Source: Blastomyces gilchristii SLH14081
Lineage: Eukaryota > Ascomycota > Eurotiomycetes > Onygenales > Ajellomycetaceae
Length of the DNA stretch: 64,000 nucleotides
Assembly: GCF_000003855.2 (NCBI RefSeq)
Contig: NW_003101667.1
Coordinates: 655,012-719,011, forward strand
Direction of reading: 5' to 3'
Position numbers and translations under genes: made by a program. The notes under the pieces are model-generated. The model saw only the letters and a list, made by a program, of their open reading frames with translations, had not been told where the DNA came from and ran no database searches. Positions 49,334 through 60,102 of the stretch are shown in pieces; the stretch's first letter is position 1; the number at the start of each line of letters is the position of its first letter.

Positions 49334-50247
49334 ACTAGGTTTCTATTGAATTTGAGAATTAACTCTATATTGATATAATCATTGACAAAGTCTTCTATTT
49401 TGAGATATAAATAACCAGTTCCTCTACATCCCGCTGGTAATATTTATATTATCATATAGAAACAGACTTATATTCTCTATAATATCAAGACCCTGAAGAG
49501 GGAAAGTCTTGATAGAGAGTATACAGTAGTGCATATCTTAGCAGTTTCTATCTCATTCTTCTGCAGCAGTTAATGCAAAAAAAAAAGATTTTAGAAATAG
49601 TTTTTTACTTCTCTTAAAAAAGTAAGGTGTTTTTCTCTGAGTTTTACACAATATTCTTACAAAGAATTAAAAACAGAGTTGTTTTCTGTCATAATTTCAT
49701 ATTCTTTTAAGTAAGAATTACTTTTTCAGTGGCTGAAGAGCTTTCATTAATACTTAATTCTTTTTTACACTCTTTATTAACTGATTTGAGTTGCACACCT
49801 GTTGTGTGAGGAGAATTGGATAATTTAGAATAAAATTGAATAGTTTTAATCAATTTGTCTTCAAAAAATTGATTTATTTTTTGTCAGTTTTTCTCTCAAA
49901 AACTGTCATATCATCTGATTTACTATCAATTGATATCATACTTTTCCTCATTGTATCCCAAGAAAGAGATTGTAAAGATTTTATTGATTTATCTTAAAAA
50001 TCAATTTTAGTTTATTAGATTCTCTTCAAAAATCTAACCTAGTTACTGAACTAGTGTGAAAAAAATCAGGTGTTTTATACACAAAAGTCTGCAATTCTTC
50101 TTTTGAAATAGTCTGACTAACTTTTCAATTGAAAACAGACTTAGAAACCTCTTAATTGAAACAGTCTGACCAACTTTTCAATTCAAAAAGAGTTTAATAA
50201 ATATCTCAATTGAATTAGTCTGATCAACTTTTCATTGAGTAAGAACA
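49334..50247 (+). promoter_or_regulatory. LINE1 5' UTR proximal part with three near-repeats before ORF1
   Basis: Begins with the unoccupied Y target (ACTAG, 49,334-49,338). Three repeats with core AGTCTGA..AACTTTTCA at 50,110, 50,163 and 50,217 (53-54-bp spacing) lead straight to the ORF1 ATG. A regulatory role is inference. Confidence 0.5.
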
Positions 50248-51867
50248 ATGAGTTCAAAAGTACACTCAGTTATTGTGAAGAAAGATGCTTTCTCAAATAC
50301 TATTCCTGAGATTGAAATTCTGAAGAGAAGAAAGAAAGAAGAGATAGAGAAACAACAAGTTCTTGAAATACAGAAACTTGAAAAAGCAAGTAAAATTCTT
50401 GGAAAGCAGTGTCTGAGTGAGATGAATGAAGAAGTTCTGTTAATTCTTCATGCTCAGGCTAGACAACTACAGAAAGTGATCAAGTTCAAACTTGGAATTT
50501 CAAACACAGTTCAAAAAACTTTGAAAATTTCTAATACAATCACTGACTCTTCAGTTTGCTCTTCTTTCATTTCTACTTCTTCTTCTTCTTCTTCTTTGAA
50601 TCAGAAGAAAACATATACTCAAGCAGCTGAATCTGCTGTCTCTAAACCTGCTGTCTCTAAACCTGCTGTCTCAAAACCTGCTCAAAATCCTGAGAAAACT
50701 GAGAAGAATACTGCTCATGCCTCTATTCATAGAAAAGTGAAAAAGAAAATATAAAAAGAGAAAAACTTTCAAATCTCCAGAAATAGAAGACTTATTCTCA
50801 AAGTCTCAAATCAGGACATTCTGCAAAGAAACAAGCTAAACTCAAATCTCATTTTCAGAATCAGAAATGAAATTAACCAGCAGTTCTTTTCTCAGTTGAT
50901 GACTGATATTGAAGTTCAAAAACCAGTTATAGCTTCAATTGAATCATCATTCTTTGAAAACTCCATCATTCTGACTACAATGCCTGAATTCAGTGCTGAA
51001 TTCCTTATTCAGAATGAGAATCTCTGAAAGTCAGCAGTAGAATCTTTGTTAAACACAACAATTCTATCTGAAAGAGATGAAAAGTGAGACAAATTCATTC
51101 TTCATGATATTCCAGTTGAAATTTTTGACTGTGAAGAAGGAATACTACTTCTCAAAAATGAATTGAAAGAATACAACTCTATTCAACTGAGAAAGAAGCC
51201 TGTATGACTAAATTCAATTGAGTTCAGACAAAACAGGAGAAATGCCTCTGTTCTAGTATATACAAAAACACTTGAACAGTCAAAGATCTCTGAAGTAAGA
51301 GTAGCAGGTTTGAAAATGAGAGTTCATGAATACAAAGACTCAAGGATGAACCTCAAAGCTCAAACACAGTATTCAAACTGTCAAAGATATGGACACTTTG
51401 CAATCTCATGTTTTAGAGACTCAAAATGTGCATTCTGTGCCAGAGATCACAAAACTAGTGAGCATAAATGTGAAACATGCTCAAAAAGAGATGAAATTTG
51501 TCAACATACTCTGCTTAAGTGCTCTAATTGCAAAGAAAAACATGCATCTAGCTCAAAAGAATGTATGTTTGCTCCTAGAACTCAAAAGAACTGGAGAAAA
51601 GATGAAGCTCAAAGTCAATCTAGAACTGAAGAGAAGAGTCAAGCCAGTAAACTCACAACTGCAAGCTCAAAAAGAAGAAACTCTCAACTATCTAAGTCTT
51701 CAAACTCCAACTATCCAGCTAAATGTAAACAGAACTTGAATCCTCAAACTTCTGTTAAGATTAGAGAATTGAGAAATGACTCTGATGATAAACTAGATAT
51801 AATGCAAGCAGTTGAGATTTCTACTTTTCAGAACAGTTATAATCTACTATCTGATGATAGTGATTAG
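50248..51867 (+). pseudogene. LINE1 ORF1: gag-like protein with three zinc knuckles
   Basis: 540 codons in a single frame, ATG at 50,248, TAG at 51,865-51,867; internal stops include TAA at 50,752 and TGA near 51,027, 51,087 and 51,208. N-terminal basic/acidic helical segment, Ser run and SAVSKPAVSKPA repeats (~50,570-50,690), then a knuckle now beginning Y-S-N-C (first Cys changed) with QRYGHFAISC, CAFCARDHKTSEHKC, and CSNCKEKHASSSKEC (51,377-51,560). The 185-codon C-terminal part is open. Function by analogy: RNA binding in the retrotransposon particle. Overlaps no other gene; ORF2 starts 23 bp later. Confidence 0.87.
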
Positions 51868-51890
51868 ATTCTACTCTACTCTCTTTTAGT

Positions 51891-54800
51891 ATGAATATAC
51901 AACAAAAACAACAAAAAAAGTTTAAAAACTCTTCAAAAATCACATTTATTCAAAATAATGTGAATAGAAACTCAAATTGTATTTATTCTTGTCTTTAAAT
52001 TGCATTTGAACAAAAAGTTGATTTTATACTGCTTCAGGAGCCGAATTTTGATGCTGAGCAAAAATATGTTATTTCTCATTCAAGCTACTACTGCTTTTTA
52101 TCTCAAAAGTCTGAGATAAAGTCAAGAGTAGTGATCTATGAAAGAAAGAGATCAAGATATCAATTTAATCTAAGATTTGATATCATGTCTGACCCTGATA
52201 TTCTGGTGGGTGATATTATAGATAAAGAAAATGAGTTTGATACTATACAGCTCATAAATATCTATAATGAAAAGTCATTGAAGAAAAATAACAATATCTG
52301 AACAATTGATAGAGGATTTCTGAACATAACTTCATCAAGAAACTCTATAATTGCAGAAGATTTCAATACACATCATCTCTGATGAAATTCAGAATGCAAG
52401 AGAGCAGTGAGAGCTGAGAATCTGATTGAATGAATCTTTGAGCATTCAATAGATTTGGTTAATAAGTCTGATCAACAAACATTCTTTAGAAAAGACATGA
52501 AACAGAAGTCTATTATAGATCTAACCTTCATATCACAAAATCTAATGAAAAGAAGACTTGTAAACTGATTTATTGATTCAAATGAGACATCAGGATCAGG
52601 TCATGAGATTATTCAATTTGATATTGAACTGAGTGAAAAACAAATGAGTGAAAATCCTCTTCTCTCTAATCAGTATAACTTTGAAAAAGCTGATTGAAAA
52701 GCAGTTGAAGAAAGCATAAAACTGCTAAAATCTGAAAGACAGAATAAGCTATATTGAAATTCTGGTCAAGATATCTCAAATGAAATGCTTGAGAATAGAG
52801 TGAAGCTTATTACATCTATTATTCTAACAAGTGTTAGAGATAATATTCTAAAAAGAAAATCTTCTGAGTATTCAAAACCTTGATGAAATGAGAATATCTC
52901 ATCTAAAAGAAAAGAATTAGCTACTGCTAGAAGAGATTAGAAAAATAATGTAATATCTGATGAAGAGTTCAAAGCTGTCAGAAATGAATATTTTTCAGAT
53001 ATCAAAAGAGCTAAAACAGACTGCTGGAATAAATTTCTTGAAGAAGCATAAGAGAAGGAAATTTTTAAAGCTTTTAACTATACTAAAACAAGAAGTGTAG
53101 CAAAACTTCCAGCCTTAGAATATGAGTTTCAGAATGAATCATATACAGCAAACTCTTTTGAGAAAAAATGTCAAGCTTTCATGAGAATTCTCTTTCAGAA
53201 CTCATCAGACTCAGATTCAGATTCAGAGGAAGAGAATATATCACTTCTCAACTACATTGATGAAAATGACTGAGAATGGCCTGATCTTACACAAGATGAA
53301 TTAGAGTCAGCTATCTTCTCAAGTTCTGTTAAAACTGCTGCAGATCCTGATTCAATTAATCACTTGATTATTCAAAATACATATTCCTACTTAAAGAATG
53401 AATATTTTGAGGTCTTTTTCAATCTCTTGAAAAATGAATATCATCCTGAATGCTGGAGAGAAGCCACTGAAGTGATTCTTGCAAAACCTAATAGAAAAAC
53501 TTCAATTCCTAAGTCATATAGAGTAATATCTCTATTGAACTGTTTAGGAAAGGTTTTAGAAAAGATAATAGCTACTTGACTATCTTTTATAAGCTCTATA
53601 GATGATTCTCTTTTATTCAGTGAATAAATGAGAGGTAGAAAACAGTGTTCTGCAATTGATACTGTTCTCTCAGTTGTTCATGATATTCAAATAGCAAAAC
53701 ATGAGGGTCTGGTCTCAACTGCAGTTTTTATTGATATAAAGAGAGCATTTGGTCATGTTTCAAAGTCAAAGTTAATTCAGACATTGAAGATATTAAAACT
53801 GCCACTTTCTCTAATAAAATGAGTTAACTGTTTTATATCTAAAAGAATTATACAACTCTTCTTTGATGGAATGAAACAAGACAAGACTGAGATAAAAATA
53901 GAAGTACCACAGGGATCTTCAATCTCACTCATTTTATTTGCAATATACACTGCATATCTATTCAAAAATAGAAATATGAGAATAGTGCAATCTCCAAGTT
54001 ATATGAATGATATTGGTCTAGTCTACAGCTCAAAAACTATCAAAGAGAATTTGAAAGTAATTGAAGAAGCTGTAAAGGAAATCTTTGTTAGAGCAGATAT
54101 CAATCAAATTCAATTTAATATGAATAGAACTGAGTTAATTCATTTCTTTCCTAGACTCAATGAGAAAGAACTATCTCTAACTCTTTTAAATAGAGAGATT
54201 AAACTCAGTGTAAATGTCAAATGATTAGGAGTATGATTAAACTCCAAGTTGAATTTTAAATATCACATTCAACAAAGAACTGTCAAGGCAGAAAGACTAT
54301 TGAACAACATAATCAGACTATCAAATACAGAGAGAGGTCTATCCTTCCAGGCTATGAGACAGTTATATATAGCCTGTATTACATCAGTAGCTGATTATGG
54401 AGTTCAAGTTTGATGAAATAATCAAGGGAATTTCACTGAACTCTTTCAAAGTCTGCAAAACAGAGCCTTGAGAAGAATTCTGGAAGCATTCAAATCATCT
54501 CCTATTAAAGCAATGGAAGTTGAAGCTTCAATTCCTTCTCCTGCTATTAGATTTGAAAAGGCCTGTATGAACTATGCTCTGAGAGTTGTAAAGATGAGCT
54601 CAAATTATATAATCAGAGAAAGAGTCTCTTCTTCATTTCCACTAATTAACTCTGAAAATGAACTGGATTGGAATAGATTTCTTGATTGAAATGAAAATAA
54701 TTCTTCAAAGAAAATGTCTTCTCAACTGTACAGACTATGCTCTCTGATTAAAAATCAATTTTCTTCTTCAAATGTTGAAAAAGTTGATCATGAGAAGTTA

Positions 54801-55853
54801 TCTCTCTGAAGAGAAAAGCTTGAATCTCTTATAGACTTATAAATAAGTGAACTATCAAAAGAGAAAGAATATGAACAGCATTTAAAGAGAATTTCTACAA
54901 TCAATATAAAAGACTGTATTCTGGTTTATTCAGATGACTCAAAAAATGAGAACTTGAATAGATTAGACACAGGCATTGCTTATACTGAAGATAATATTAA
55001 TTTTATCTCAGATTTCTGGAATCTAGGCTCTGAATGTGAAGTCTTTGATGCTGAACTATTTGCAATAGTGAAAGCTTTCAAACTCATTGAAATAAAATCT
55101 CATAAAAGAGGAAATTGTTTGAAAGAGGCATGGATATTCTCTGATAGTCAAGCTGCTTTAAAAAGACTTAGAAATAGTCAGATTCATAATAGTCAAATGA
55201 ATCTTGAACTGATCTTAAACTCTGTTTTGAAAATTCAAAAGAGAAGAACATCAAAGCTGATAATTCATCTGCACTGGGTTCCTGCTCACATGAATATTCA
55301 TGGTAATGAATTGGCTGATTCAGCTGCAAAAAAGGGTGCAGAATTAAGCAGATCTATTCAAAAAATTGTATTCTAGTCTTTTATAAAGAGAAAAATAAAA
55401 GAATCTTGTTTAGACAAGTGGAATGAAAGCTGGCAGAAACAAAAGAAGAGTATACATTATTCAAGATTTGAAACAAAACCCAAGTGGAAATCTTGTTCAA
55501 TTAAATGTAAAAAGAAAATATTCTCATCTATAATACAGCTGAAACTAGGACATGGCTATTTCAAATCTTATATACAAAGATTTGATGATAGATTTAACTC
55601 AATAGAATGCTCATTCTGCAATACAAATGAGAATCCTGAGCATATTGTAATGCACTGTGCATTATACAATAGTCTCAGAGCCAGATTGAAAGAGAAGTAT
55701 GATCTAAATCAATTAAATATGAGATTCTTATTCTCAACTGAGACAGGAATTAAATACTTAATAGACTTTCTATCAGAAACTCAAGCAGCTACAAGAAAAT
55801 GGCTAAATTCAGAATTATCTGAGTATGAAGAGGAGGAAATTAATCAGATATAG
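51891..55853 (+). pseudogene. LINE1 ORF2: APE endonuclease, reverse transcriptase, RNase H
   Basis: 1,320 codons in one frame with no frameshift, only stop codons. Endonuclease (~51,960-52,650) shows LLQEPNFD (compare QEPN/H of Tad endonucleases). RT: SYRVISLLNCLGKVLE (53,515), FIDIKRAFGHVS (~53,735), EVPQGSSISLILFAIYTAYLF (~53,905), catalytic box YMND for YADD (~54,003). RNase H: VYSDDSK (54,928), FDAELFAI, FSDSQAAL, HWVPAH and GNELADSAAK (55,275-55,330), so the acidic residues are largely present. A C-terminal C-x2-C-x7-H-x4-C lies at about 55,609-55,660. Domain order fits the Tad clade. Not functional. Confidence 0.9.
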
Positions 55854-56221
55854 TCTGTTAAAACAGCTATACACTCTCTTTTAATAATTTGTTTTGTTAT
55901 AGTCTCTCTTTACTCTATCTTTTTCTTTATCTTTTTCTTTCAATTTCTTTCTATCTATTTATTTAATGTGTCTATCTTTGAGACTGTGTTCTTTTTCTCT
56001 TTTCTTTTGTCATGATATTGTCAAATGATTTCAAAGTATTAAAAGATGTTAAAACACTGCAATTTGTAAACAGTTTTTGTATTCTGAGCTGGAATTTTCT
56101 AATTTTGCATATCTGAAATTGATGAATGTATAATAGTTAACTTTACAGACATAGAAAAAACCCTGAGAACTAAAGTTCTCAGGTAGATGTCATAGTCTCT
56201 GACTGCATACATCTATAATTG

Positions 56222-56250
56222 AAGAATAATAATAATAATAATAATAATAG
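56222..56250 (+). repeat. LINE1 (TAA)n tail
   Basis: GAAGAATAATAATAAT... ends the element, directly followed by its TSD. The LINE2 tail (9,138-9,158) and the SINE tail (18,683-18,703) are of the same type. Confidence 0.9.
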
Positions 56251-56253
56251 AAG

Positions 56254-56759
56254 TAGACTGACCGTGTGACCGTGTCTGAGACCAGGACCAGATTTTTTGA
56301 TAGTTTCATTACCAATTTGACCGATCTCATTACACAGTTTGAACATTAGATAGTAGTCTCATACTGTCTCAGTGAGACTTACTGTCTACTTTTATCACAT
56401 TTTCCAAATGGGATCATGATTTCCACTTCTCAATTTAAATTATTTTTATTGCTTTAAATGACTTTAAATCTCATTTGAGTGTTATCAAAAAGCGTTACTT
56501 TTTAAAAAATTAAAAATAGTCTAAAAAAAACCTTAAAATGTCTAAAAATAGTAACTTTATGCCAAGAATGGGACTAAATGGGACCAAATGGAACCACTTT
56601 CTCATTTTTTTCAAGTCATGGTTTCATTTTAAGATCTTATATATAGTCACTTTGCATGTTTTTTTAATGACTAGTCTCAGCGGGATTCACACCAAGAAAT
56701 GTATGAGACCAGACCAAATGGGATCAAATGTGAAATTCATGGTTTCAGCGGCCAGTTTA
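56254..56759 (+). mobile_element. MITE E (506 bp, hAT-like), left tip duplicated by LINE1
   Basis: TAGACTGACCG...CGGCCAGTTTA; right TSD GATAGAAG (56,760-56,767). Its left TSD and first 7 bases (TAGACTG) now lie at 48,547-48,561 because LINE1 inserted across the left border. Confidence 0.92.
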
Positions 56760-56767
56760 GATAGAAG

Positions 56768-57357
56768 TCATTGTTACAGATATAACAGAAATAATAAGAG
56801 TGAGAGAAGAGATAGATACACAAGATTCTCTCTTTCTTCAGCTGCTTAGTGCAGTATAGATAAGTAACAGTGTCAGTTAAAGACTGTATCAGAGCCTCTT
56901 TACAGAGAGAAGATAAAGAAACTATAAGACTCTGCAGACTTAACTCAGCAGCATCTCAAGCAGAGCTCAGGCATATTATAAAAGAGAAACTACAGATTGA
57001 ACTTCTCACAGATACTGTTTCTCAAATCAAGCTCTCTCTGAGATTCTCTCTGAATAATCACATGAGATTATACATCACTGTGTTAATTGAGAGAAAGAAC
57101 AGTGTCACAGCAGTAGTGAGAGAGATAGAAGAAGAACTGATCACTAATAAACTGATCAGTAGAAGAGATGATATCTCACTATAAGACATGACTTCTATCA
57201 CTGTAACTGCAAGAGAAGCAGAAGAAGAAGAAGAAGAAGAAGATGTAATAATAAGAGCAGTACTCTCATAATTTATTGACATTACTGTCTTCATCTTCAA
57301 CCTGACTTTCTTAACAGTCATGAAGGCTGCAGTCATATTATGAAGACATTTAATCAC
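56768..57357 (-). pseudogene. Antisense Cys-cluster ORF, Z1 copy (strongly mutated)
   Basis: Counterpart of 1,904-2,557. From ATG at 57,357 the minus-strand frame keeps the same order, with Pro/Ala replaced by Ser/Thr/Ile as expected from transitions, 100 codons open before the first stop, and a cluster now reading YLYCTKQLKK. The plus strand is open at 56,870-57,184 (104 codons), so coding strand is not settled by openness alone. Confidence 0.4.
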
Positions 57358-57510
57358 TAGAAAGTATCAGAATAAGCCTCTTATTATCTTTCAAGAACAA
57401 TACTCTCATGCACTTACTATTACAAATGAGAGAGAGAGGAGAAAAATGTGTCATAAGAGAGAAGAGATCTTTTTGAAAAATTCTACTACTACTGTTAGCT
57501 TTGCCTCTAA
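57358..57510 (+). other. Z1 3' region before MITE F
   Basis: Matches Z0 about 2,549-2,710. Ends at the MITE F target, GCCTCTAA (57,503-57,510). Confidence 0.75.
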
Positions 57511-58527
57511 TAGACTGGCCGCTGAGACTATGAATTTCATATTTAATTTCATTTGATCTGATCTTATACATTTCTTGATATGAATTCTGCTGAGACTAAT
57601 TATTAAAAAAACATGCAAAGTGACTATATATCAAATCTCAAAATGAGACTATGACTTAGAAAAAATAAGAAAGTAATCTCATGTAATTTCATTTAGTCTT
57701 ATTCTTAGACTGACTGTGTGACCGTGTCTGAGACCAGAATCAGAATATTTAATAGTCTTATTACTAATTTAACTGATTTCATTACACAGTTTTAAGATTA
57801 TATAGTAGTCTTATACTGTTTCAGTAAGACTTACTATCTACTCTTATTACATTTTTCAAATAAGATCATGATTTTCACTTCTTAATTTAAATTATTTTTA
57901 TTGCTTTAAATGACTTTAAATCTCATTTAAGTATTATCAAAAAGTGTTACTTTTTAAAAAATTAAAAATAGGCTAAAAAACACCTTAAAATGTCTAAAAA
58001 TAGTAACTTTATATTAAGAATAAGACTAAATGAGATTAAATGAGATCACTTTCTTATTTTTTCTAAGTCATGATCTCATTTTAAGATTTGATATATAGTC
58101 ACTTTGCATGTTTTTTTAATAATTAGTCTCAGTGAGATTCATGCCAAGAAATGTATGAGACTAGATTATAAATCAAATGTGAAATTCATAGTTCTGACAG
58201 CCAGTCTACTCATTCTTGACATAAAGTTACTATTTTTAGACATTTTAAGGTTTTTTTTAGCCTATTTTTAACTTTCTAAAAAGTAACACTTTTTGATAAT
58301 ACTTAAATGAGATTTAAAGTCATTTAAAGCAATAAAAATAATTTAAATTAAGAAGTGAAAATTATGATCTTATTTGAAAAATGTAATAAGAGTAGACAGT
58401 AAGTCTTACTGAAACAGTATAAGACTACTATATAATCTTAAAACTATGTAATAAAATCAGTTAAATTAGTAATAAAACTATTAAATATTCTGATTCTGAT
58501 CTCAGACATGATCACACAGTCAGTCTA
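57511..58527 (-). mobile_element. MITE F (506 bp without the nested copy)
   Basis: Starts TAGACTGGCCG and ends CAGTCTA at 58,527. TSDs GCCTCTAA and GTCTTTAA differ by two C/T changes and fit the Z0 target (GTCTCTAAAACAC). Removing MITE G and its TSD leaves exactly 506 bp. Confidence 0.9.
57706..58208 (+). mobile_element. MITE G (503 bp) nested in MITE F
   Basis: TAGACTGACTG...GACAGCCAGTCTA; TSDs CTTATTCT (57,698-57,705) and CTCATTCT (58,209-58,216), one C/T apart. The most mutated copy of the family. Confidence 0.9.
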
Positions 58528-58628
58528 GTCTTTAAAACACATCACTTTTACGGAGAATTTTATATATAGAATGAAATATGATAAGAGATCTGTAAGTCAC
58601 TTATTAACTATATTTTTCACATTTCAAA

Positions 58629-58921
58629 TAGATTAGAAAAGTGAAGTTTTTATAAGAAAGTGAAAAATAAATTTATATAAGAATATATTTAATTATTTCA
58701 TAAGTATTATTAATAATTATTATTAAATTCTGATTATATAAGTAATTACTGAATCAACTGAATAAGACTGAATTTAATCTTCAGTCTCAGTTTTATTCTG
58801 ATTTTTAAAAAATGATTATTTTTCACTGTTTATTCTGAGAAATTACTCTTATTTCACTATTCTTGAATTAAATCTGGTCATTTTTCATATCATTTCTGAA
58901 AGAAATAATTCATTTTCAGAT
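58629..58921. other. AT-rich stretch between Z1 end and MITE H
   Basis: About 290 bp, very AT-rich, with no gene and no match noticed elsewhere in the window. It contains the junction where Z homology stops. Confidence 0.6.
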
Positions 58922-59021
58922 TTTTTTAATGCTCAGTCTGGGTGGGACTCACACCAAGAAATGTATGAGACCAGACCAAATGAGACCAAATGTGAAATTC
59001 ATGATCCCGCCGGCCAGTCTA
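58922..59021 (+). mobile_element. MITE H, 3' end only
   Basis: About 100 bp matching the last part of the MITE (CACACCAAGAAATGTATGAGA to GGCCAGTCTA), little mutated. Followed by CTCCAGTC (59,022-59,029), which is LTR sequence of the G1 type, so the MITE had inserted in that LTR. The left half of both is missing. Confidence 0.8.
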
Positions 59022-59126
59022 CTCCAGTCTATATAGGTTGTGTGTAGCCAAGAGCCGTTAACCCTATTGGTTACATGAGAGATAGGAATAGAGGTAAAGA
59101 ATCCGCGAGGAGCGGGATCTCTTACA
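59022..59126 (-). mobile_element. Partial G1-type LTR
   Basis: Reads, on the minus strand, TGTAAGAGATCCCGCTCCTCG and onward for ~105 bp like the G1 LTR start (9,406-9,510), less mutated than either G1 LTR. The TGTAAG terminus at 59,126 is intact; the other end is cut by MITE H. Confidence 0.85.
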
Positions 59127-59471
59127 ATTCTGGTTTTGATTGATTGAATTGCTGGGGTTGTGGAGACCCAAGCCATAATGTTCCACGCTGTTTGAGGATC
59201 AACTGGCTCCTTGACCAGGGGAAGATCTATAGGGATACCCGTGGGAAATACTATGTGAGTAATGTTGTCAATCGCGGCCCAAGGATTCCTCTCAATTGAT
59301 ATGAACCATATATTGCCTCTATCGAACGAGCTCTGAGCCGGCATGCTGCACAGGATCCCTCTGTCTCTGCTGTCCCTGTTCACACTATCCCTACCTGCAT
59401 TCCGAGTGTCCCATCTGCTGTCCCTTTCGCCTGGAGATGAGAGTGATTAACAATTGAAGGATCTTTGTGAT

Positions 59472-59502
<31 letters not shown>

Positions 59503-59785
59503 TGTGGTGTGAGATGACGGATGAGGGTTTCCCGGCCCCACGGCCATCAAATGATTCAACCAATCATGAGCACCCATGTTAGCCACAACTTCCGCAATTA
59601 CCACCACTCTTACAAAAGGTATTAATGAGGCTGTCTGCTACAGATATAAACAATATGATGGAAGGCAATTCCTTGTCAATCTGCACAGTGTTTGTCAGTA
59701 GACCTTCAAATCTGTCACTGTTAGAGCTGGCTTTGTGAACTGTGAAATCTACTCTATTAATTGCACAGTAATACTCTAAATATAC
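59127..59785 (+). pseudogene. Gag fragment with CCHC zinc knuckle
   Basis: A plus-strand frame reads CWGCGDPSHNVPRC (C-x2-C-x4-H-x4-C, 59,150-59,191), preceded by FD-stop-LN where CGA has probably become TGA. It continues INWLLDQGKIYRDTRGKYYV to a TGA near 59,300. Further gag-like text (INEAVCYRYKQYDGRQFLVN) lies at 59,610-59,680, after an Asp-coding GAT run (59,474-59,500). The fragment is only slightly mutated and differs from the gag of G1. It marks the outer edge of the TE block. Minus-strand frames here (144 and 75 codons) are shadows. Confidence 0.65.
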
Positions 59786-60102
59786 GTATAGCGAAGTAAA
59801 AGATTAAAAAAAAGGAAGGGAAGGGAAGTATCAATTTGGAGATCCGCAACCCAAAAAGGGAGGCAGGAGAAAGTGGAAGACAATGGAATACATTAAAAAA
59901 AAACCTTTAGAAAGAAGAATGAAATGAGAAGGAAAAATAAAAATAAAAATCGGTATTGCTGCAAATTTTTCTTGGGTTTCTGATGTGTGTGCGCGTATGT
60001 ATAGAATACAAAAACAGTAGTTTCAGGATTTTCTCTCTTGCTTTATTTCTTTAGTTCACATTTATCACTTTGTCTCTTTCGTTATTTTATCACTTGCTAT
60101 TT
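59786..60102 (-). other. 3' flank of the porin gene
   Basis: First unique, normally composed DNA after the TE block; contains A-rich and T-rich stretches (59,805-59,950) that may include the porin polyadenylation region. No gene seen. Confidence 0.6.

Larger units (their letters stand above)
48562..56246 (+). mobile_element. LINE1: full-length Tad-like non-LTR retrotransposon
   Basis: Flanked by a 14-bp TSD ATAGAAGTAGACTG (48,548-48,561 and 56,247-56,260) that spans the border between Z1 and MITE E. Order: 5' region with tandem units, ORF1 (50,248), ORF2 (51,891), 3' UTR and a (TAA)n tail. Length about 7.7 kb. It preserves the empty sites for G1, Y and the SINE, all present in LINE2. Both ORFs are interrupted by stops only. 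Confidence 0.92.
7123..58628 (+). mobile_element. Z1: host Ty3/gypsy chromovirus, split by nested insertions
   Basis: Pieces in order: 7,123-8,598 (reverse transcriptase to start of RNase H), 39,582-39,984 (RNase H), 46,171-48,554 (integrase zinc finger, core, chromodomain), 56,768-57,510 and 58,536-~58,628 (3' region). Each junction is framed by a TSD of the inserted element, and Z0 confirms continuity from the integrase onward. The reading frame also continues sensibly across the W junction (GTT GAA TTC TTT AAG then ATC TGG, compare VEAFK-W in gypsy RNase H). This is the oldest recognisable layer. The 5' end and LTRs were not identified. Confidence 0.85.

Noticed and set aside
48555..56759. 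One large autonomous hAT element with TAGACTG ends
   Set aside because: The left TAGACTG is only a 7-bp tip of MITE E duplicated as part of the LINE1 TSD; the interior is a complete LINE.
1..59000. A centromere or subtelomere
   Set aside because: AT-rich TE clusters are compatible with either, but there are no telomere repeats or other direct marks, and genes begin abruptly at one side; composition alone does not decide.
58949..59383. A 144-codon minus-strand gene
   Set aside because: Spans MITE H, the LTR fragment and the antisense of the gag fragment, so it cannot be one gene.
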